Shown: positions 15,872-24,130, numbered from the stretch's first letter. The stretch: DNA of 64,000 bases from Ephemeroptericola cinctiostellae (GCF_003339525.1 NZ_CP031124.1:2170001-2234000); one strand, 5' to 3'. The notes: generated from the sequence alone by a model not told the origin. Made by a program: numbers and translations.

Positions 15872-18478
15872 ATGAGTCAAGAACAGGAAGCTGCCAATGA
15901 AGTGTTAACGCTAGAGGCTGAGGTTAATAAATTTTCAAACGAACTGCCATATTGGGGGCGTTTTTTAGCTAAGAAAATTTTGTCAGACTCAACTATTTCA
16001 GACATTGACATAGATATTGTTTATCAATATCTACTTGAAGAACTCACTCTCTTACCGCCTACAGAGAAACCCAACTTGGCAATAAACTATTGCGGAAACA
16101 ACTCTAGTGACTACAAACTTGATTTGTCTTTCACCAAGCTTGAAAATATTGAAGGCGTAAACGCCTTAACTGAAAATCAAGTAATTGATTTCAGCCCAAA
16201 CCTTACAATTATCTACGGTGCAAACGGCTCTGGAAAATCAGGGTACGTTCGTTTACTGAAAAAAGTTTTCTATTCAAAGACACCAGAAGAAATTATTCAA
16301 AACATTCACATCAAAAGCGAACACAAACCCGTTTCAGCAAACTTTACTTTTCATTCAGCAGATTCTGGCATTTCTTTAAAGTATCCTGACAACTCTAATA
16401 ATTCAGAGTTTGAGCAATTTGCGGTATTTGACAATGGTAGTGTAAAGAAACATCTTGATCACAAGAATGAATTTGAGTTTCGTCCAGCAGGGTTGAGTTT
16501 CTTCGCTGACTTCACAGAAGCAATAAAACGGGTTGAAGTAAAACTCAATTCTGAAATTGCAAGCAAACAAACTTCAAATGAGTTTGACGTTTGGTTTGAT
16601 GGGGAGTCTGAAATTAAAGCCTTGGTTCAAGGCTTAACAGCTCAAACAAACATTGTAGATTTAAAAAAACACACTCCATTTTCAGAAAAAGATAAAACAG
16701 AAAAAGCCGCTATCGAAAAGAAGTATGATGAAGTTGCGCTAGCATCTAAAAACAAAGAGAAGGATATTATAAAACTTGAAGGCATAAAGAAGAGTGTAAG
16801 CGACAATAAAAAGACTATTGAGTTTATCAACACTTACTTTGCTTCGACGTATCTCACACGTGTTCAAACTTCAATAACTGATTGTTTAGATAAAGAAGCT
16901 GCTGCAAAAGCAGGAGGAATTGAAAATTTCAAGACAAATAAAGTTCAAAATATCGGAACTACAGAATGGAAGAATTTTATTGTCGCTGCTGACAAGTTTG
17001 CGAAACAGCAAAAAGGAGATGAAACAGTCTATCCCAAAAGCAATGACAACTGTTTGCTTTGCCATCAACCACTTTCAGAAGAGGCAGAAAACCTGATTAA
17101 TAACTACTGGGTTTTTATAAAAAGTGTTGTAGAACAAAACGCAACTCAATCACAGCAGGAACTTAATGAAATAAAAGCTGGTTTTGAAAAACTTACATTT
17201 GATTTATTCCCCATTGATAATATTTTAACCGTTTGGCTGACTGAAAACTATCCAAATTTTTTGACATCAGTTAAAGAAAATCTTGCAGCACAAAAAGTTC
17301 TTACATCAAATATCGTTGCTGACATCACAGGAAAAACAGCAAACAATCGAGTAGAAATTCAAACCAGTGTAGATGATCATGACACAATTATTTCTGCAAT
17401 AAATGAATCAATAAGCACTCTGAAAAATGATTCACTAGGCGCAGAGCTAACGAAGCTTCTAAATACAAAAACATATCTTGCTCACAAGGAGAAGTTCAAT
17501 ATTCATTTTGAAAAATTCACGACCTACATTCAAAATCAACAATGGATTCTGAAAGCGAATACTATAAGTTGGGTAAGTCAAAAAAGAACCATAACAACGT
17601 GGGAAAAAAACCTTTCAGGTAAATATTTCAATCAAAAGTACGTTGATATTTTCAATCAAGAGTGTGCGCATTTGAATGGAAGTTTCGGAATTGAAGTTAG
17701 TCATACTGGTTCTTCAGGTACCTCATTCAGGCAACTTACTTTGAAAGGTAAAAATCCAGCTGCAATTCTAAGTGAAGGGGAACAAAAAGTAATTGCTTTA
17801 GCTGACTTCATGGCTGAAATGCAACTCTCTGATGTAAACAGAGGAGTAATATTTGACGACCCTGTAACCTCTTTAGACGAAGGAAGGAAAAAGGATATTG
17901 CTCATCGACTTATCAAAGAATCAGGAAGGAAACAGGTAATTGTCTTTACTCACGATTTAATCTTCGTTTCAAATTTGATTACCTTTTCAGAAGAGTGCAC
18001 GAATCCTTTTCTTTGTCATTGGGTTGAAAACAGAGACGGCAACGCTGGACAAGTTTGGTTAAAAAATTCACCATCCTACGAAAAAGAATATCGCAACGCT
18101 GAACCTGCAAGGAAGCATTACACAGATGCGAATAAAGATGATTGCCCACCTGCACAACGAGAGTTTCTAGTTAGAACAGGATTTACCGCTTTAAGAACAT
18201 GTTATGAAGTTTTAGTAATCAACGATCTTTTTAAGAATGTTGTTCAGCGTTACAACGAAAGAGTTAGTGTTGATGCTCTGTCAAAGGTGTTTTTTGATGA
18301 TGAACTGGTGAACGAGTTATTGGACAGCTTTGCTCAATGCTGCAGATATATGGAAGGCCATACTCATAGCGATAAATACGCTTATAAGAAACCAGAACCA
18401 ACAAATCTTAACGAAGAAATAATCAGGTATGACACGATACGAACTAAGATAAAGAAAACCACAAAACCAACCGCGTGA
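15872..18478 (+). CDS. RloC/PrrC-like ABC-type ATPase with HEPN-like C-terminus
   Basis: An 868-residue protein of the AAA_13/SMC-like class. Walker A GANGSGKS is at about residues 116-123; the signature LSEGEQ is near 633-638; Walker B with the D-loop (VIFDDPVTSLDE) near 660-671; the switch VFTHD near 691. Charged helical sequence between the ATPase halves contains CLLC near 393-396, like the zinc hook of RloC. The C-terminal 110 residues hold RTCYE (R-x3-E) near 776-780 and RYMEGHTH (R-x4-H) near 824-831, which resembles the catalytic pattern of anticodon nucleases and HEPN RNases. The natural inference is a stand-alone defence ATPase-nuclease that cuts tRNA or other RNA after DNA damage or phage attack. 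The gene is clearly richer in AT than acnD, and is bracketed by palindromes. An A8G6 tract includes its ribosome binding site. The nuclease call is by motif only. Confidence 0.7.
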   Translation: MSQEQEAANEVLTLEAEVNKFSNELPYWGRFLAKKILSDSTISDIDIDIVYQYLLEELTLLPPTEKPNLAINYCGNNSSDYKLDLSFTKLENIEGVNALTENQVIDFSPNLTIIYGANGSGKSGYVRLLKKVFYSKTPEEIIQNIHIKSEHKPVSANFTFHSADSGISLKYPDNSNNSEFEQFAVFDNGSVKKHLDHKNEFEFRPAGLSFFADFTEAIKRVEVKLNSEIASKQTSNEFDVWFDGESEIKALVQGLTAQTNIVDLKKHTPFSEKDKTEKAAIEKKYDEVALASKNKEKDIIKLEGIKKSVSDNKKTIEFINTYFASTYLTRVQTSITDCLDKEAAAKAGGIENFKTNKVQNIGTTEWKNFIVAADKFAKQQKGDETVYPKSNDNCLLCHQPLSEEAENLINNYWVFIKSVVEQNATQSQQELNEIKAGFEKLTFDLFPIDNILTVWLTENYPNFLTSVKENLAAQKVLTSNIVADITGKTANNRVEIQTSVDDHDTIISAINESISTLKNDSLGAELTKLLNTKTYLAHKEKFNIHFEKFTTYIQNQQWILKANTISWVSQKRTITTWEKNLSGKYFNQKYVDIFNQECAHLNGSFGIEVSHTGSSGTSFRQLTLKGKNPAAILSEGEQKVIALADFMAEMQLSDVNRGVIFDDPVTSLDEGRKKDIAHRLIKESGRKQVIVFTHDLIFVSNLITFSEECTNPFLCHWVENRDGNAGQVWLKNSPSYEKEYRNAEPARKHYTDANKDDCPPAQREFLVRTGFTALRTCYEVLVINDLFKNVVQRYNERVSVDALSKVFFDDELVNELLDSFAQCCRYMEGHTHSDKYAYKKPEPTNLNEEIIRYDTIRTKIKKTTKPTA

Positions 18479-18525
18479 CATCATTACTTCGACGGGGAAT
18501 CCTACGTATTCTTTCTCTAGCTTAG

Positions 18526-18567
18526 CTCATAAGGGCAATGTGTGGTTCCACACATTGCCCTTATGAG
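18526..18567. other. 20-bp perfect palindrome with a 2-nt loop
   Basis: Arms 18526-18545 and 18548-18567 are perfectly complementary, separated by TT. The palindrome starts 47 bp after the ATPase stop and covers the stop codon of the converging glycosylase gene. There is no T-run, so it may act as a two-way transcription stop through a very stable hairpin, or mark the edge of an inserted segment. Confidence 0.8.
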
Positions 18568-19058
18568 TCGTTCTTAATCACACCCCACTTCCCCAACTTT
18601 TCCTCAAACCCCATCCGAGCATTGGCTGGACTGGTGCTGGGGAGCGGGATGATTTGAACGGTTGCGCTGAGGTGTTTGGCGATGTGGCGTTTGAACAGGA
18701 TTGCGGCGGTGCCACCGTTGAGGTAGATCGTTTTAATGCTGGGGTATGCGTTGATCAGGCCGATGATGTCGTTGGGGATGACGGTGTCGGGTTGAATGGC
18801 GGAATCAAGGCTGCCTTCACGTTGGGCGGTGGCGATGACATCCCATAGGGCGATGCGGTTTTGCTTTAGTAGCTCAATTCGCTCATCGTAGGTACATGGC
18901 GCACCGTTGGCGAACAGGGTTTCGATGATGCGCCAAAAGGCGTTTTGTGGGTGGGCGTAGTATTGTTGCTGGCCGAGTGAGGTGACGCTGGGCAGTGAGC
19001 CGAGGATGAGGGCGACGGGCGACTCGTGCGGTAGGATGCAGTTGAAGCTTTGAATCAT
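18561..19058 (-). CDS. DNA-deoxyinosine (hypoxanthine) glycosylase, UDG superfamily
   Basis: A 165-residue member of the uracil-DNA glycosylase superfamily. The N-terminal ALILGSLPSVTSLGQQQYYAH carries motif A (GSLPS) and the next residues PQNAFWRI are typical of family 6 (HDG), which removes hypoxanthine from DNA after adenine deamination. The C-terminal motif LPSTSPANA (near residue 148) is the counterpart of the UDG DNA-intercalation loop. I chose the ATG at 19058; a TTG at 19070 is in frame but gives four non-conserved residues. The last codon lies in the palindrome shared with the ATPase gene. Confidence 0.85.
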   Translation of the reverse strand: MIQSFNCILPHESPVALILGSLPSVTSLGQQQYYAHPQNAFWRIIETLFANGAPCTYDERIELLKQNRIALWDVIATAQREGSLDSAIQPDTVIPNDIIGLINAYPSIKTIYLNGGTAAILFKRHIAKHLSATVQIIPLPSTSPANARMGFEEKLGKWGVIKNDS

Positions 19059-19188
19059 GGGTGCTTTCAATGGGTGTGTTTAGCGCATGCGGTCATGTGG
19101 CTGAGCGTGCGTTGTATGGCGTTTTTATGTGAAAATGGCGCATCAATGGCGTAGACTGTATGTCCTATTTGCCCAATGAAGGTTCAAC

Positions 19189-19893
19189 ATGATTCAGTTT
19201 CACGGTGGTTTAGGTTCGTATTTGGCTTTGTGCTTCGGCCTCATTTTAAGCCCTGCCCTCGTTCAAGCACAGGATTTTCAGGGTGCTTTTGTGTCTGACA
19301 ATGGTTTTGATCATGTTGTCGTTCATAAGCACCACGTTCAGGCATCGGCCGTTTCTGCTTCGGGTAATTTGTGTGACGTTGATGGCGACTATAAATCGAG
19401 TGGGTGGGTTGTGGCAAGCCATGAATGTCAGTTTAAGCTGATTCCTTTGGCGAATGGCGGGTTTAAAATTGATTTACCCAATGAATCAGCTTGCGATGCT
19501 TTTTGCGGTGCAAATGTGAGCATCAGCGGCGAGTACAAGCCCGTCCCGCCTGCGTGCGACAATCAGCGCTTTGAGCATTCGTTAACGGTGTACCGCAGCC
19601 AGTATCACCAGCAACAGTACGAAGCGGCTTACCAGACTTTTTCAAAAACGCTGAGCGCGTGCAAGCCTTTTATTGATTTCTTGACGCATGACAAGGCGGC
19701 GAGCGAGTTGTCTTTATCGCTCAAGCAACTGGGGCGCGGTCAAGATTGCCAAAGGTTGCTCAATCAAACCCGTGCGCATGGCCAAACGGAAGCGGCGTTG
19801 AAAGAATTTTACCCTCCCGTGATGTTTGACAGTTACATCGGTACGGCGAGAACCATTTGGTTCAATGCCAAAGCATGTGGGGATGCTCTATGA
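19189..19893 (+). CDS. secreted cysteine-rich protein of unknown function
   Basis: A 234-residue protein not recognised. A hydrophobic signal sequence ends at about VQA-QDF (residue 28). The mature part has eight cysteines spaced through its length, enough for four disulfides, which fits a periplasmic protein. The first half (about 30-125) looks like a small beta-rich domain with GDY, ECQF and GEYKP; the second half (about 125-234) is helical and might be a TPR-like or DUF-type domain, since FSKTLSACKPFIDFL and LKQLGRGQDCQRLL read as paired helices. It stands alone, and a terminator-like hairpin follows before htpG. Confidence 0.65.
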   Translation: MIQFHGGLGSYLALCFGLILSPALVQAQDFQGAFVSDNGFDHVVVHKHHVQASAVSASGNLCDVDGDYKSSGWVVASHECQFKLIPLANGGFKIDLPNESACDAFCGANVSISGEYKPVPPACDNQRFEHSLTVYRSQYHQQQYEAAYQTFSKTLSACKPFIDFLTHDKAASELSLSLKQLGRGQDCQRLLNQTRAHGQTEAALKEFYPPVMFDSYIGTARTIWFNAKACGDAL

Positions 19894-19961
19894 TGAACAG
19901 CTGTGCTCAATAATATATAACAATGCATGTCAAAACGTGATCCATGCGAGCTCAAGAAACA

Positions 19962-19990
19962 CTTGAAAAGGCATGTTTGATCCCCATAAT
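19962..19990 (+). promoter_or_regulatory. sigma-32 (heat shock) promoter of htpG
   Basis: CTTGAA at 19962-19967 and CCCCATAAT at 19982-19990 are separated by 14 bp, a near-perfect match to the sigma-32 consensus (CTTGAAA, then CCCCATNT). Transcription would start near 19997, about 80 nt before the htpG start codon. Confidence 0.75.
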
Positions 19991-20015
19991 CAGATGAACA
20001 ACCTTAAAAAAGAAC

Positions 20016-20044
20016 AAAAACCCTGCTTAAACCACAGGGTTTTT
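20016..20044 (+). other. AT-rich hairpin in the htpG leader
   Basis: AAAAACCCTG and CAGGGTTTTT form a perfect 10-bp stem around a 9-nt loop. It looks like an intrinsic terminator, with the T-run inside the arm, but lies downstream of the sigma-32 promoter and 33 bp before the htpG start. It may stop read-through from the upstream gene, or act as a temperature-sensitive or attenuating leader element. Confidence 0.6.
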
Positions 20045-20076
20045 ATATGGATCACATTGAATCATCAAGGAGTTTT

Positions 20077-21993
20077 ATGAGCACCACCAACACCCCGTCA
20101 AAAACCCACAGTTTTCAAGCCGAAGTGTCGCAATTATTGCATTTGGTCACGCATTCATTGTATTCCAATCCTGAAATTTTTTTGCGTGAGCTGGTGTCGA
20201 ATGCGTCGGATGCGTGTGACAAGCTGCGTTTTGAAGGATTGAACAATGCCGCGTTGTATGAGAATGACAGTGATTTGGCGATTCGCATCACTTTGGACAA
20301 GACAAAAAAGACTTTAACAATCACCGATAACGGCATCGGTTTGACCGCGCAAGATGCGATCGACAACCTCGGGACGATTGCCAAAAGTGGTACAAAAGAT
20401 TTCATGAGCAAACTCTCGGGCGACCAAAAAGCCGATGCGCAGTTGATTGGTCAATTTGGTGTGGGGTTTTATTCGGGCTTCATCGTCGCGGATAAAATCA
20501 CGGTCGAGTCGCGCCGTGCGGGTGCGCCGATCAGCGAAGGTGTGCGCTGGGTGAGCGGTGGCACGGGCGATTTCACAGTGGAAACGATTGAGCGTGCGGC
20601 ACGTGGCACGAGTGTGATTTTGCATTTACGCGACGATGCGGAGCAGTATTTGAACGCTTGGCAAGTCAAACAAATCGTCAATAAATATTCGGATCACATC
20701 AGTTTGCCGATTCAAATGTACAAAGAAGCATGGCAAGACGCGAAAGAAGAAAATCAGCCTGGCGAAATGGTCACCACCGATGAGTGGGAAACCATCAACT
20801 CAGCAAGTGCACTGTGGACGCGTCCCAAAAAAGACATCACGGACGAACAATACACCGAGTTCTACAAACACATCAGCCACGATTTCACTGCGCCGTTGGC
20901 GTGGGCGCACAATCGCGTGGAAGGTTCGACCGAGTACACACAATTGTTGTTCATTCCTGCGCAAGCGCCACAGGATTTGTATTATCGTGACAGCAAAACA
21001 GGTTTGAAACTCTATGTCAAACGCGTGTTCATCATGGATGATGCTGAAAATTTATTGCCGCATTATTTGCGTTTTGTCAAAGGTGTGATTGACAGTGCGG
21101 ACTTGCCGCTCAACGTCAGCCGTGAGCTGCTGCAAGAAAGCCGCGATGTGAAAACCATCCGTGAAGGCAACACGCGCCGCATTTTAAGCACATTGGAGCA
21201 ACTGGCCAACAGCGAGGATGCCACCGAGCAGGAAAAGTTCCGCACCTTCTACGCGCAATTCGGCGCGGTGCTTAAAGAAGGCGTGGCAGAAGACACCGGT
21301 AACCGTGACAAAATCGCCAAATTGCTGCGTTTTGCTTCCACCACCAGCGATGAAGTCAGCCGCTCATTCGCCGATTACAAAGCCAGCATGATCGATGGTC
21401 AAGAAGCCATTTACTACATCACCGCCGATGGCTTGGCTGCCGCCAAACACAGTCCACAACTGGAAGTGTTCCGTAAAAAAGGCATCGAAGTGCTCCTCAT
21501 GACCGATCGCATCGACGAATGGGCTTTGGGCTATTTGACCGAATTTGAAGGCACACCCTTGCAAAGCGTGACCAAAGGCGCGGTCGATTTAGGCAAACTG
21601 CAAGACGACGATGAGAAAAAAGCCGCAGAATCCGCCGCAGAACAACTGAAACCCCTGCTCGATAAACTAGAAGCCACGCTCAAAGACAAAGCCAAAAACG
21701 TCCGCATCACCACACGTTTGGTCGACAGCCCAGCGTGCTTGGTCGCCGACGAACACGACCTGTCACCCCAGTTGGCTAAAATGTTCAAGCAAATGGGTCA
21801 AGCCATACCCGACAGTAAGCCGATACTCGAAATCAACCCAGAGCACGCTTTGGTCAAACGACTCGAAACCGATGCCGAACATTTTGATGATTTGGCACAC
21901 GTGATTTTTGATCAAGCCATGCTCGCCGACGGTGATCTGCCCAGCGACCCTGTCGCATATTTGAAGCGAGTGAATGCGATGTTGTTGGGGTGA
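20077..21993 (+). CDS. htpG: molecular chaperone HtpG (Hsp90)
   Basis: A 638-residue bacterial Hsp90. The GHKL ATPase domain occupies roughly residues 1-220, with [23 protein letters not shown] and [12 protein letters not shown]; the middle domain has the catalytic [10 protein letters not shown] region, and the C-terminal dimerisation domain is complete. The length is the family norm. I chose the ATG at 20077 because AAGGAG precedes it by 6 nt and it gives the normal N-terminus; a longer in-frame start at 20047 lies in the leader. A sigma-32 promoter upstream shows heat-shock control. A 14-bp tandem array begins at the stop codon. Confidence 0.96.
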   Translation: MSTTNTPSKTHSFQAEVSQLLHLVTHSLYSNPEIFLRELVSNASDACDKLRFEGLNNAALYENDSDLAIRITLDKTKKTLTITDNGIGLTAQDAIDNLGTIAKSGTKDFMSKLSGDQKADAQLIGQFGVGFYSGFIVADKITVESRRAGAPISEGVRWVSGGTGDFTVETIERAARGTSVILHLRDDAEQYLNAWQVKQIVNKYSDHISLPIQMYKEAWQDAKEENQPGEMVTTDEWETINSASALWTRPKKDITDEQYTEFYKHISHDFTAPLAWAHNRVEGSTEYTQLLFIPAQAPQDLYYRDSKTGLKLYVKRVFIMDDAENLLPHYLRFVKGVIDSADLPLNVSRELLQESRDVKTIREGNTRRILSTLEQLANSEDATEQEKFRTFYAQFGAVLKEGVAEDTGNRDKIAKLLRFASTTSDEVSRSFADYKASMIDGQEAIYYITADGLAAAKHSPQLEVFRKKGIEVLLMTDRIDEWALGYLTEFEGTPLQSVTKGAVDLGKLQDDDEKKAAESAAEQLKPLLDKLEATLKDKAKNVRITTRLVDSPACLVADEHDLSPQLAKMFKQMGQAIPDSKPILEINPEHALVKRLETDAEHFDDLAHVIFDQAMLADGDLPSDPVAYLKRVNAMLLG

Positions 21994-22137
21994 TCGTTGA
22001 TTGTTGCTGGCTGATCGTTGCGGGTTGATCGTTGCGGGTTGATCGTTGCTGGTTGATCGTTGCTGGTTGATCGTTGCTGGTTGATCGTTGCTGGTTGATC
22101 GTTGCTGGTTGATCGTTGCTGGTTGATTCGTATGGGT
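21994..22137. repeat. 14-bp tandem repeat array after htpG
   Basis: The unit TGATCGTTGCTGGT is repeated eight times in register from 22012 to 22123, the first two copies with CGGG in place of CTGG, with degenerate copies on both sides. The array starts immediately after the htpG stop codon. No spacers separate units, so it is a minisatellite, not a CRISPR. Confidence 0.95.
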
Positions 22138-22747
22138 TGGTGGTGAATGTTGTGATCCCAAAGTGTGACTGGGCATGTCAATATTTGGGTTCACACCAGA
22201 TGTCACCACCCATTTCCACACCTCAACATGGGAATATTGAGGTGTGAAAACAACAATGCATGCTCATACAGGGATGTGGGGACATGGGGTTTGAGATGGA
22301 TATGCGGCATGGATGCTCCACCCATGAACTGATTAACGCGCCTCGATTAACTTAACATGTCTCAAAAAAGAAAATCAATGGCTCAAAAAAGCGCGCGCCA
22401 AAGCCCAACGTCGCAGCCATCGCCTCAAAGGCTACTTCGCACAAAGACAAGTGCATCATCTCACTCAGAGATGATGCAGCGCACAGCAAACGGCGCTACG
22501 CTGCTTGAACATTTGTAAAATGAGGGGACACAGTGTGCCCCTCATCGCAACTGACTGACATCCGCCTCGAAAGGCAAAAACCCGCAACCAAACGCGTGTC
22601 GCGCTAAAACCTCCAATCACCTTTTTAACCCCATCTTGTCAGTCTCGTGCTTGGCTTTAAATGTCATTTTTTTAAACTTTATTTTTAAATTTCATTACTA
22701 AACTAAATGCACTGCGCAATGGGAGCATGACCGCTTGCCTCAGTGCC
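22138..22747. other. 610-bp gene-poor region with three consecutive hairpins
   Basis: Three stems lie in a row: a perfect 10-bp stem at 22453-22477 (GCATCATCTC/GAGATGATGC), a GCAGCG/CGCTGC stem at 22476-22504, and a 12-bp bulged stem ATGAGGGGACAC/GTGTGCCCCTCAT at 22520-22545. A 53-codon frame (22357-22518, plus strand, start MSQKRKSMAQ) runs through the first two, without a clear ribosome binding site. The region may encode a structured small RNA, a small protein, or be the decayed remnant of a gene. Confidence 0.4.
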
Positions 22748-23257
22748 TCACCCACCCAAAAAATCCACTTTCCCCAACCCCACCCCACGATGACGCAAGA
22801 TGTTGTATGCCGTGGTCAGGTGGAAATAGACGTTTGGCAGTACAAAATCATTCATGTAGTCCCAACCGTTGAATTTCAGCTCTCGATCGCCAGGCAGCTT
22901 GAGGAGGATGTCTTTGCTGTCTGCACCCTCGAATTGGCTGGCATTGAAGGTGTCGAGGTGGGCAATGAGTGCAGCGATGCGGTCGCGCAATTGGGCAATG
23001 GTGGCTTCATTATCTTCAAATTTGGGGATGTCGCTGCCTGTGAGGCGACTTGCTGCGCCTTTGGTGAAGTCGGTGACGATGCGCACCTGCGAAGCAAATG
23101 GGAGCATGTTGGGGTAAAGGCGGTCATTGAGAAAAACAGCGTCGGCGATGTTGTGTTCGGTGCAGTGGGTTTGGAGTTTCTCAAGGATGGTGTCGAGGGC
23201 TTTGATGCGTTTGACGAGCGGGGTGATGAGGTCGTAGAGGTTGTGTTGTGCTTGCAT
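22748..23257 (-). CDS. DUF1993 family protein
   Basis: A 169-residue helical protein of the DUF1993 family; the C-terminal YNILRHRGVGLGKVDFLG and the central FNGWDYMNDFVLPNVYFHLTTAY (split here) are family signatures. Related proteins are predicted to form a DinB-like four-helix bundle. The function is unknown. The ribosome binding site AAAGGAA precedes the ATG, and an array of fourteen 5-bp repeats begins 18 bp upstream of the start codon, so the spacing to any promoter would change with repeat number. The plus-strand frame that covers the same DNA is a shadow. Confidence 0.85.
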   Translation of the reverse strand: MQAQHNLYDLITPLVKRIKALDTILEKLQTHCTEHNIADAVFLNDRLYPNMLPFASQVRIVTDFTKGAASRLTGSDIPKFEDNEATIAQLRDRIAALIAHLDTFNASQFEGADSKDILLKLPGDRELKFNGWDYMNDFVLPNVYFHLTTAYNILRHRGVGLGKVDFLGG

Positions 23258-23275
23258 GGCTATTCCTTTGATCTT

Positions 23276-23345
23276 GTTGGGTTGGGTTGGGTTGGGTTGG
23301 GTTGGGTTGGGTTGGGTTGGGTTGGGTTGGGTTGGGTTGGGTTGG
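23276..23345. repeat. (GTTGG)14 pentanucleotide array
   Basis: Fourteen perfect copies of GTTGG, CCAAC on the minus strand, directly upstream of the DUF1993 gene on the minus strand. It lies in the leader or promoter, where a change in copy number would alter spacing without changing the protein. Confidence 0.97.
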
Positions 23346-23492
23346 GTTGTCCGTTATTTTTAGTGCTTTTTGATGTTTGTTTGTGTCTTCTTTTTTCGGT
23401 TGAAAGCCTTTGATCCCTTCAGGGCACAGCGGTTAAGGCGTGCGTGACAACATGGGTCAATGCGTGACAGTTGATGACATTTAGGGTCAAAG

Positions 23493-24020
23493 TCAGTTTG
23501 GCGAGATCGCGCCGATATAAGGTAAATGACGGTAGTGTTCTGCGTAGTCAATGCCGTAACCAACAATGAACACATCGGGGATTTCAAAACCTGTGTAGTC
23601 GATGCTGAGGTGCGTTTGCCGCCGCTCGGGCTTATCCAGTAGCGTGCATATTTTAAGGGATTTGGGATGGCGCGATTGCAGGTTTTCGGAAAGGTATTTG
23701 AGGGTGAGGCCTGAGTCGATGATGTCTTCGACGATGAGGATGTGACGGTTTTCGATGTCGGTGTCGAGGTCTTTGTTGATTTTGACCACACCTGAGCTTT
23801 GGGTGCTGTGGCCGTAACTCGATACGGCCATGAAGTCGATTTGAATCGGTACATCAATTTTTCGGATGAGGTCGGCCATGAAGACGCTGGCACCTTTCAG
23901 AATGCAGATCACGAGCAGTTCTTGGCCGTGATAATCGCGACTGATTTGCGCGCCAAGACGTTCGACTGTGTTTGCCAGTGTGCGCTCATCAAATAGGATG
24001 TGTGTGATGTGGTGTGTCAT
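23493..24020 (-). CDS. hpt: hypoxanthine phosphoribosyltransferase
   Basis: A 175-residue type I PRTase for purine salvage, making IMP (and GMP) from hypoxanthine (and guanine) and PRPP. The PRPP-binding loop ILIVEDIIDSGLTL is at about residues 95-108, and the flexible loop SSYGHSTQSSG precedes it near 67-77. The length is normal. A good AAGGAG site lies 6 nt upstream of the ATG. Beyond it lies a 13-bp tandem array whose units each contain AAGGA on the coding strand. Confidence 0.95.
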   Translation of the reverse strand: MTHHITHILFDERTLANTVERLGAQISRDYHGQELLVICILKGASVFMADLIRKIDVPIQIDFMAVSSYGHSTQSSGVVKINKDLDTDIENRHILIVEDIIDSGLTLKYLSENLQSRHPKSLKICTLLDKPERRQTHLSIDYTGFEIPDVFIVGYGIDYAEHYRHLPYIGAISPN

Positions 24021-24034
24021 GGTGACTCCTTGAT

Positions 24035-24130
24035 CTTAATCCTTAAACTTAATCCTTAAACTTAATCCTTAAACTTAATCCTTAAACTTAATCCTTAAAC
24101 TTAATCCTTAAACTTAATCCTGAACTTAAT
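24035..24130. repeat. 13-bp tandem repeat array upstream of hpt
   Basis: Six perfect units of CTTAATCCTTAAA (24035-24112) and a degenerate tail. On the coding (minus) strand every unit reads TTTAAGGATTAAG, which contains the Shine-Dalgarno-like AAGGA. The array begins 15 bp upstream of the hpt start codon. Confidence 0.95.

Noticed and set aside
20047..20076. Longer N-terminus of htpG
   Set aside because: The added ten residues have no family support and the ATG lies right after the leader hairpin. 20077 has AAGGAG upstream.
22357..22518. Confident call of a 53-residue protein
   Set aside because: No ribosome binding site and hairpins inside the frame; noted only as a possibility in the region entry. 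An alternative frame with a transposase-like helical run was also seen, but it lacks a start and any firm match.
22727..23413. 228-codon plus-strand frame with a Trp/Gly/Val-rich end
   Set aside because: It is antisense to the well supported DUF1993 gene and its end is only the GTTGG array translated. It has no family features.
21994..24130. CRISPR-like direct repeats
   Set aside because: Units are contiguous, short and have no spacers between them; no cas gene is present.
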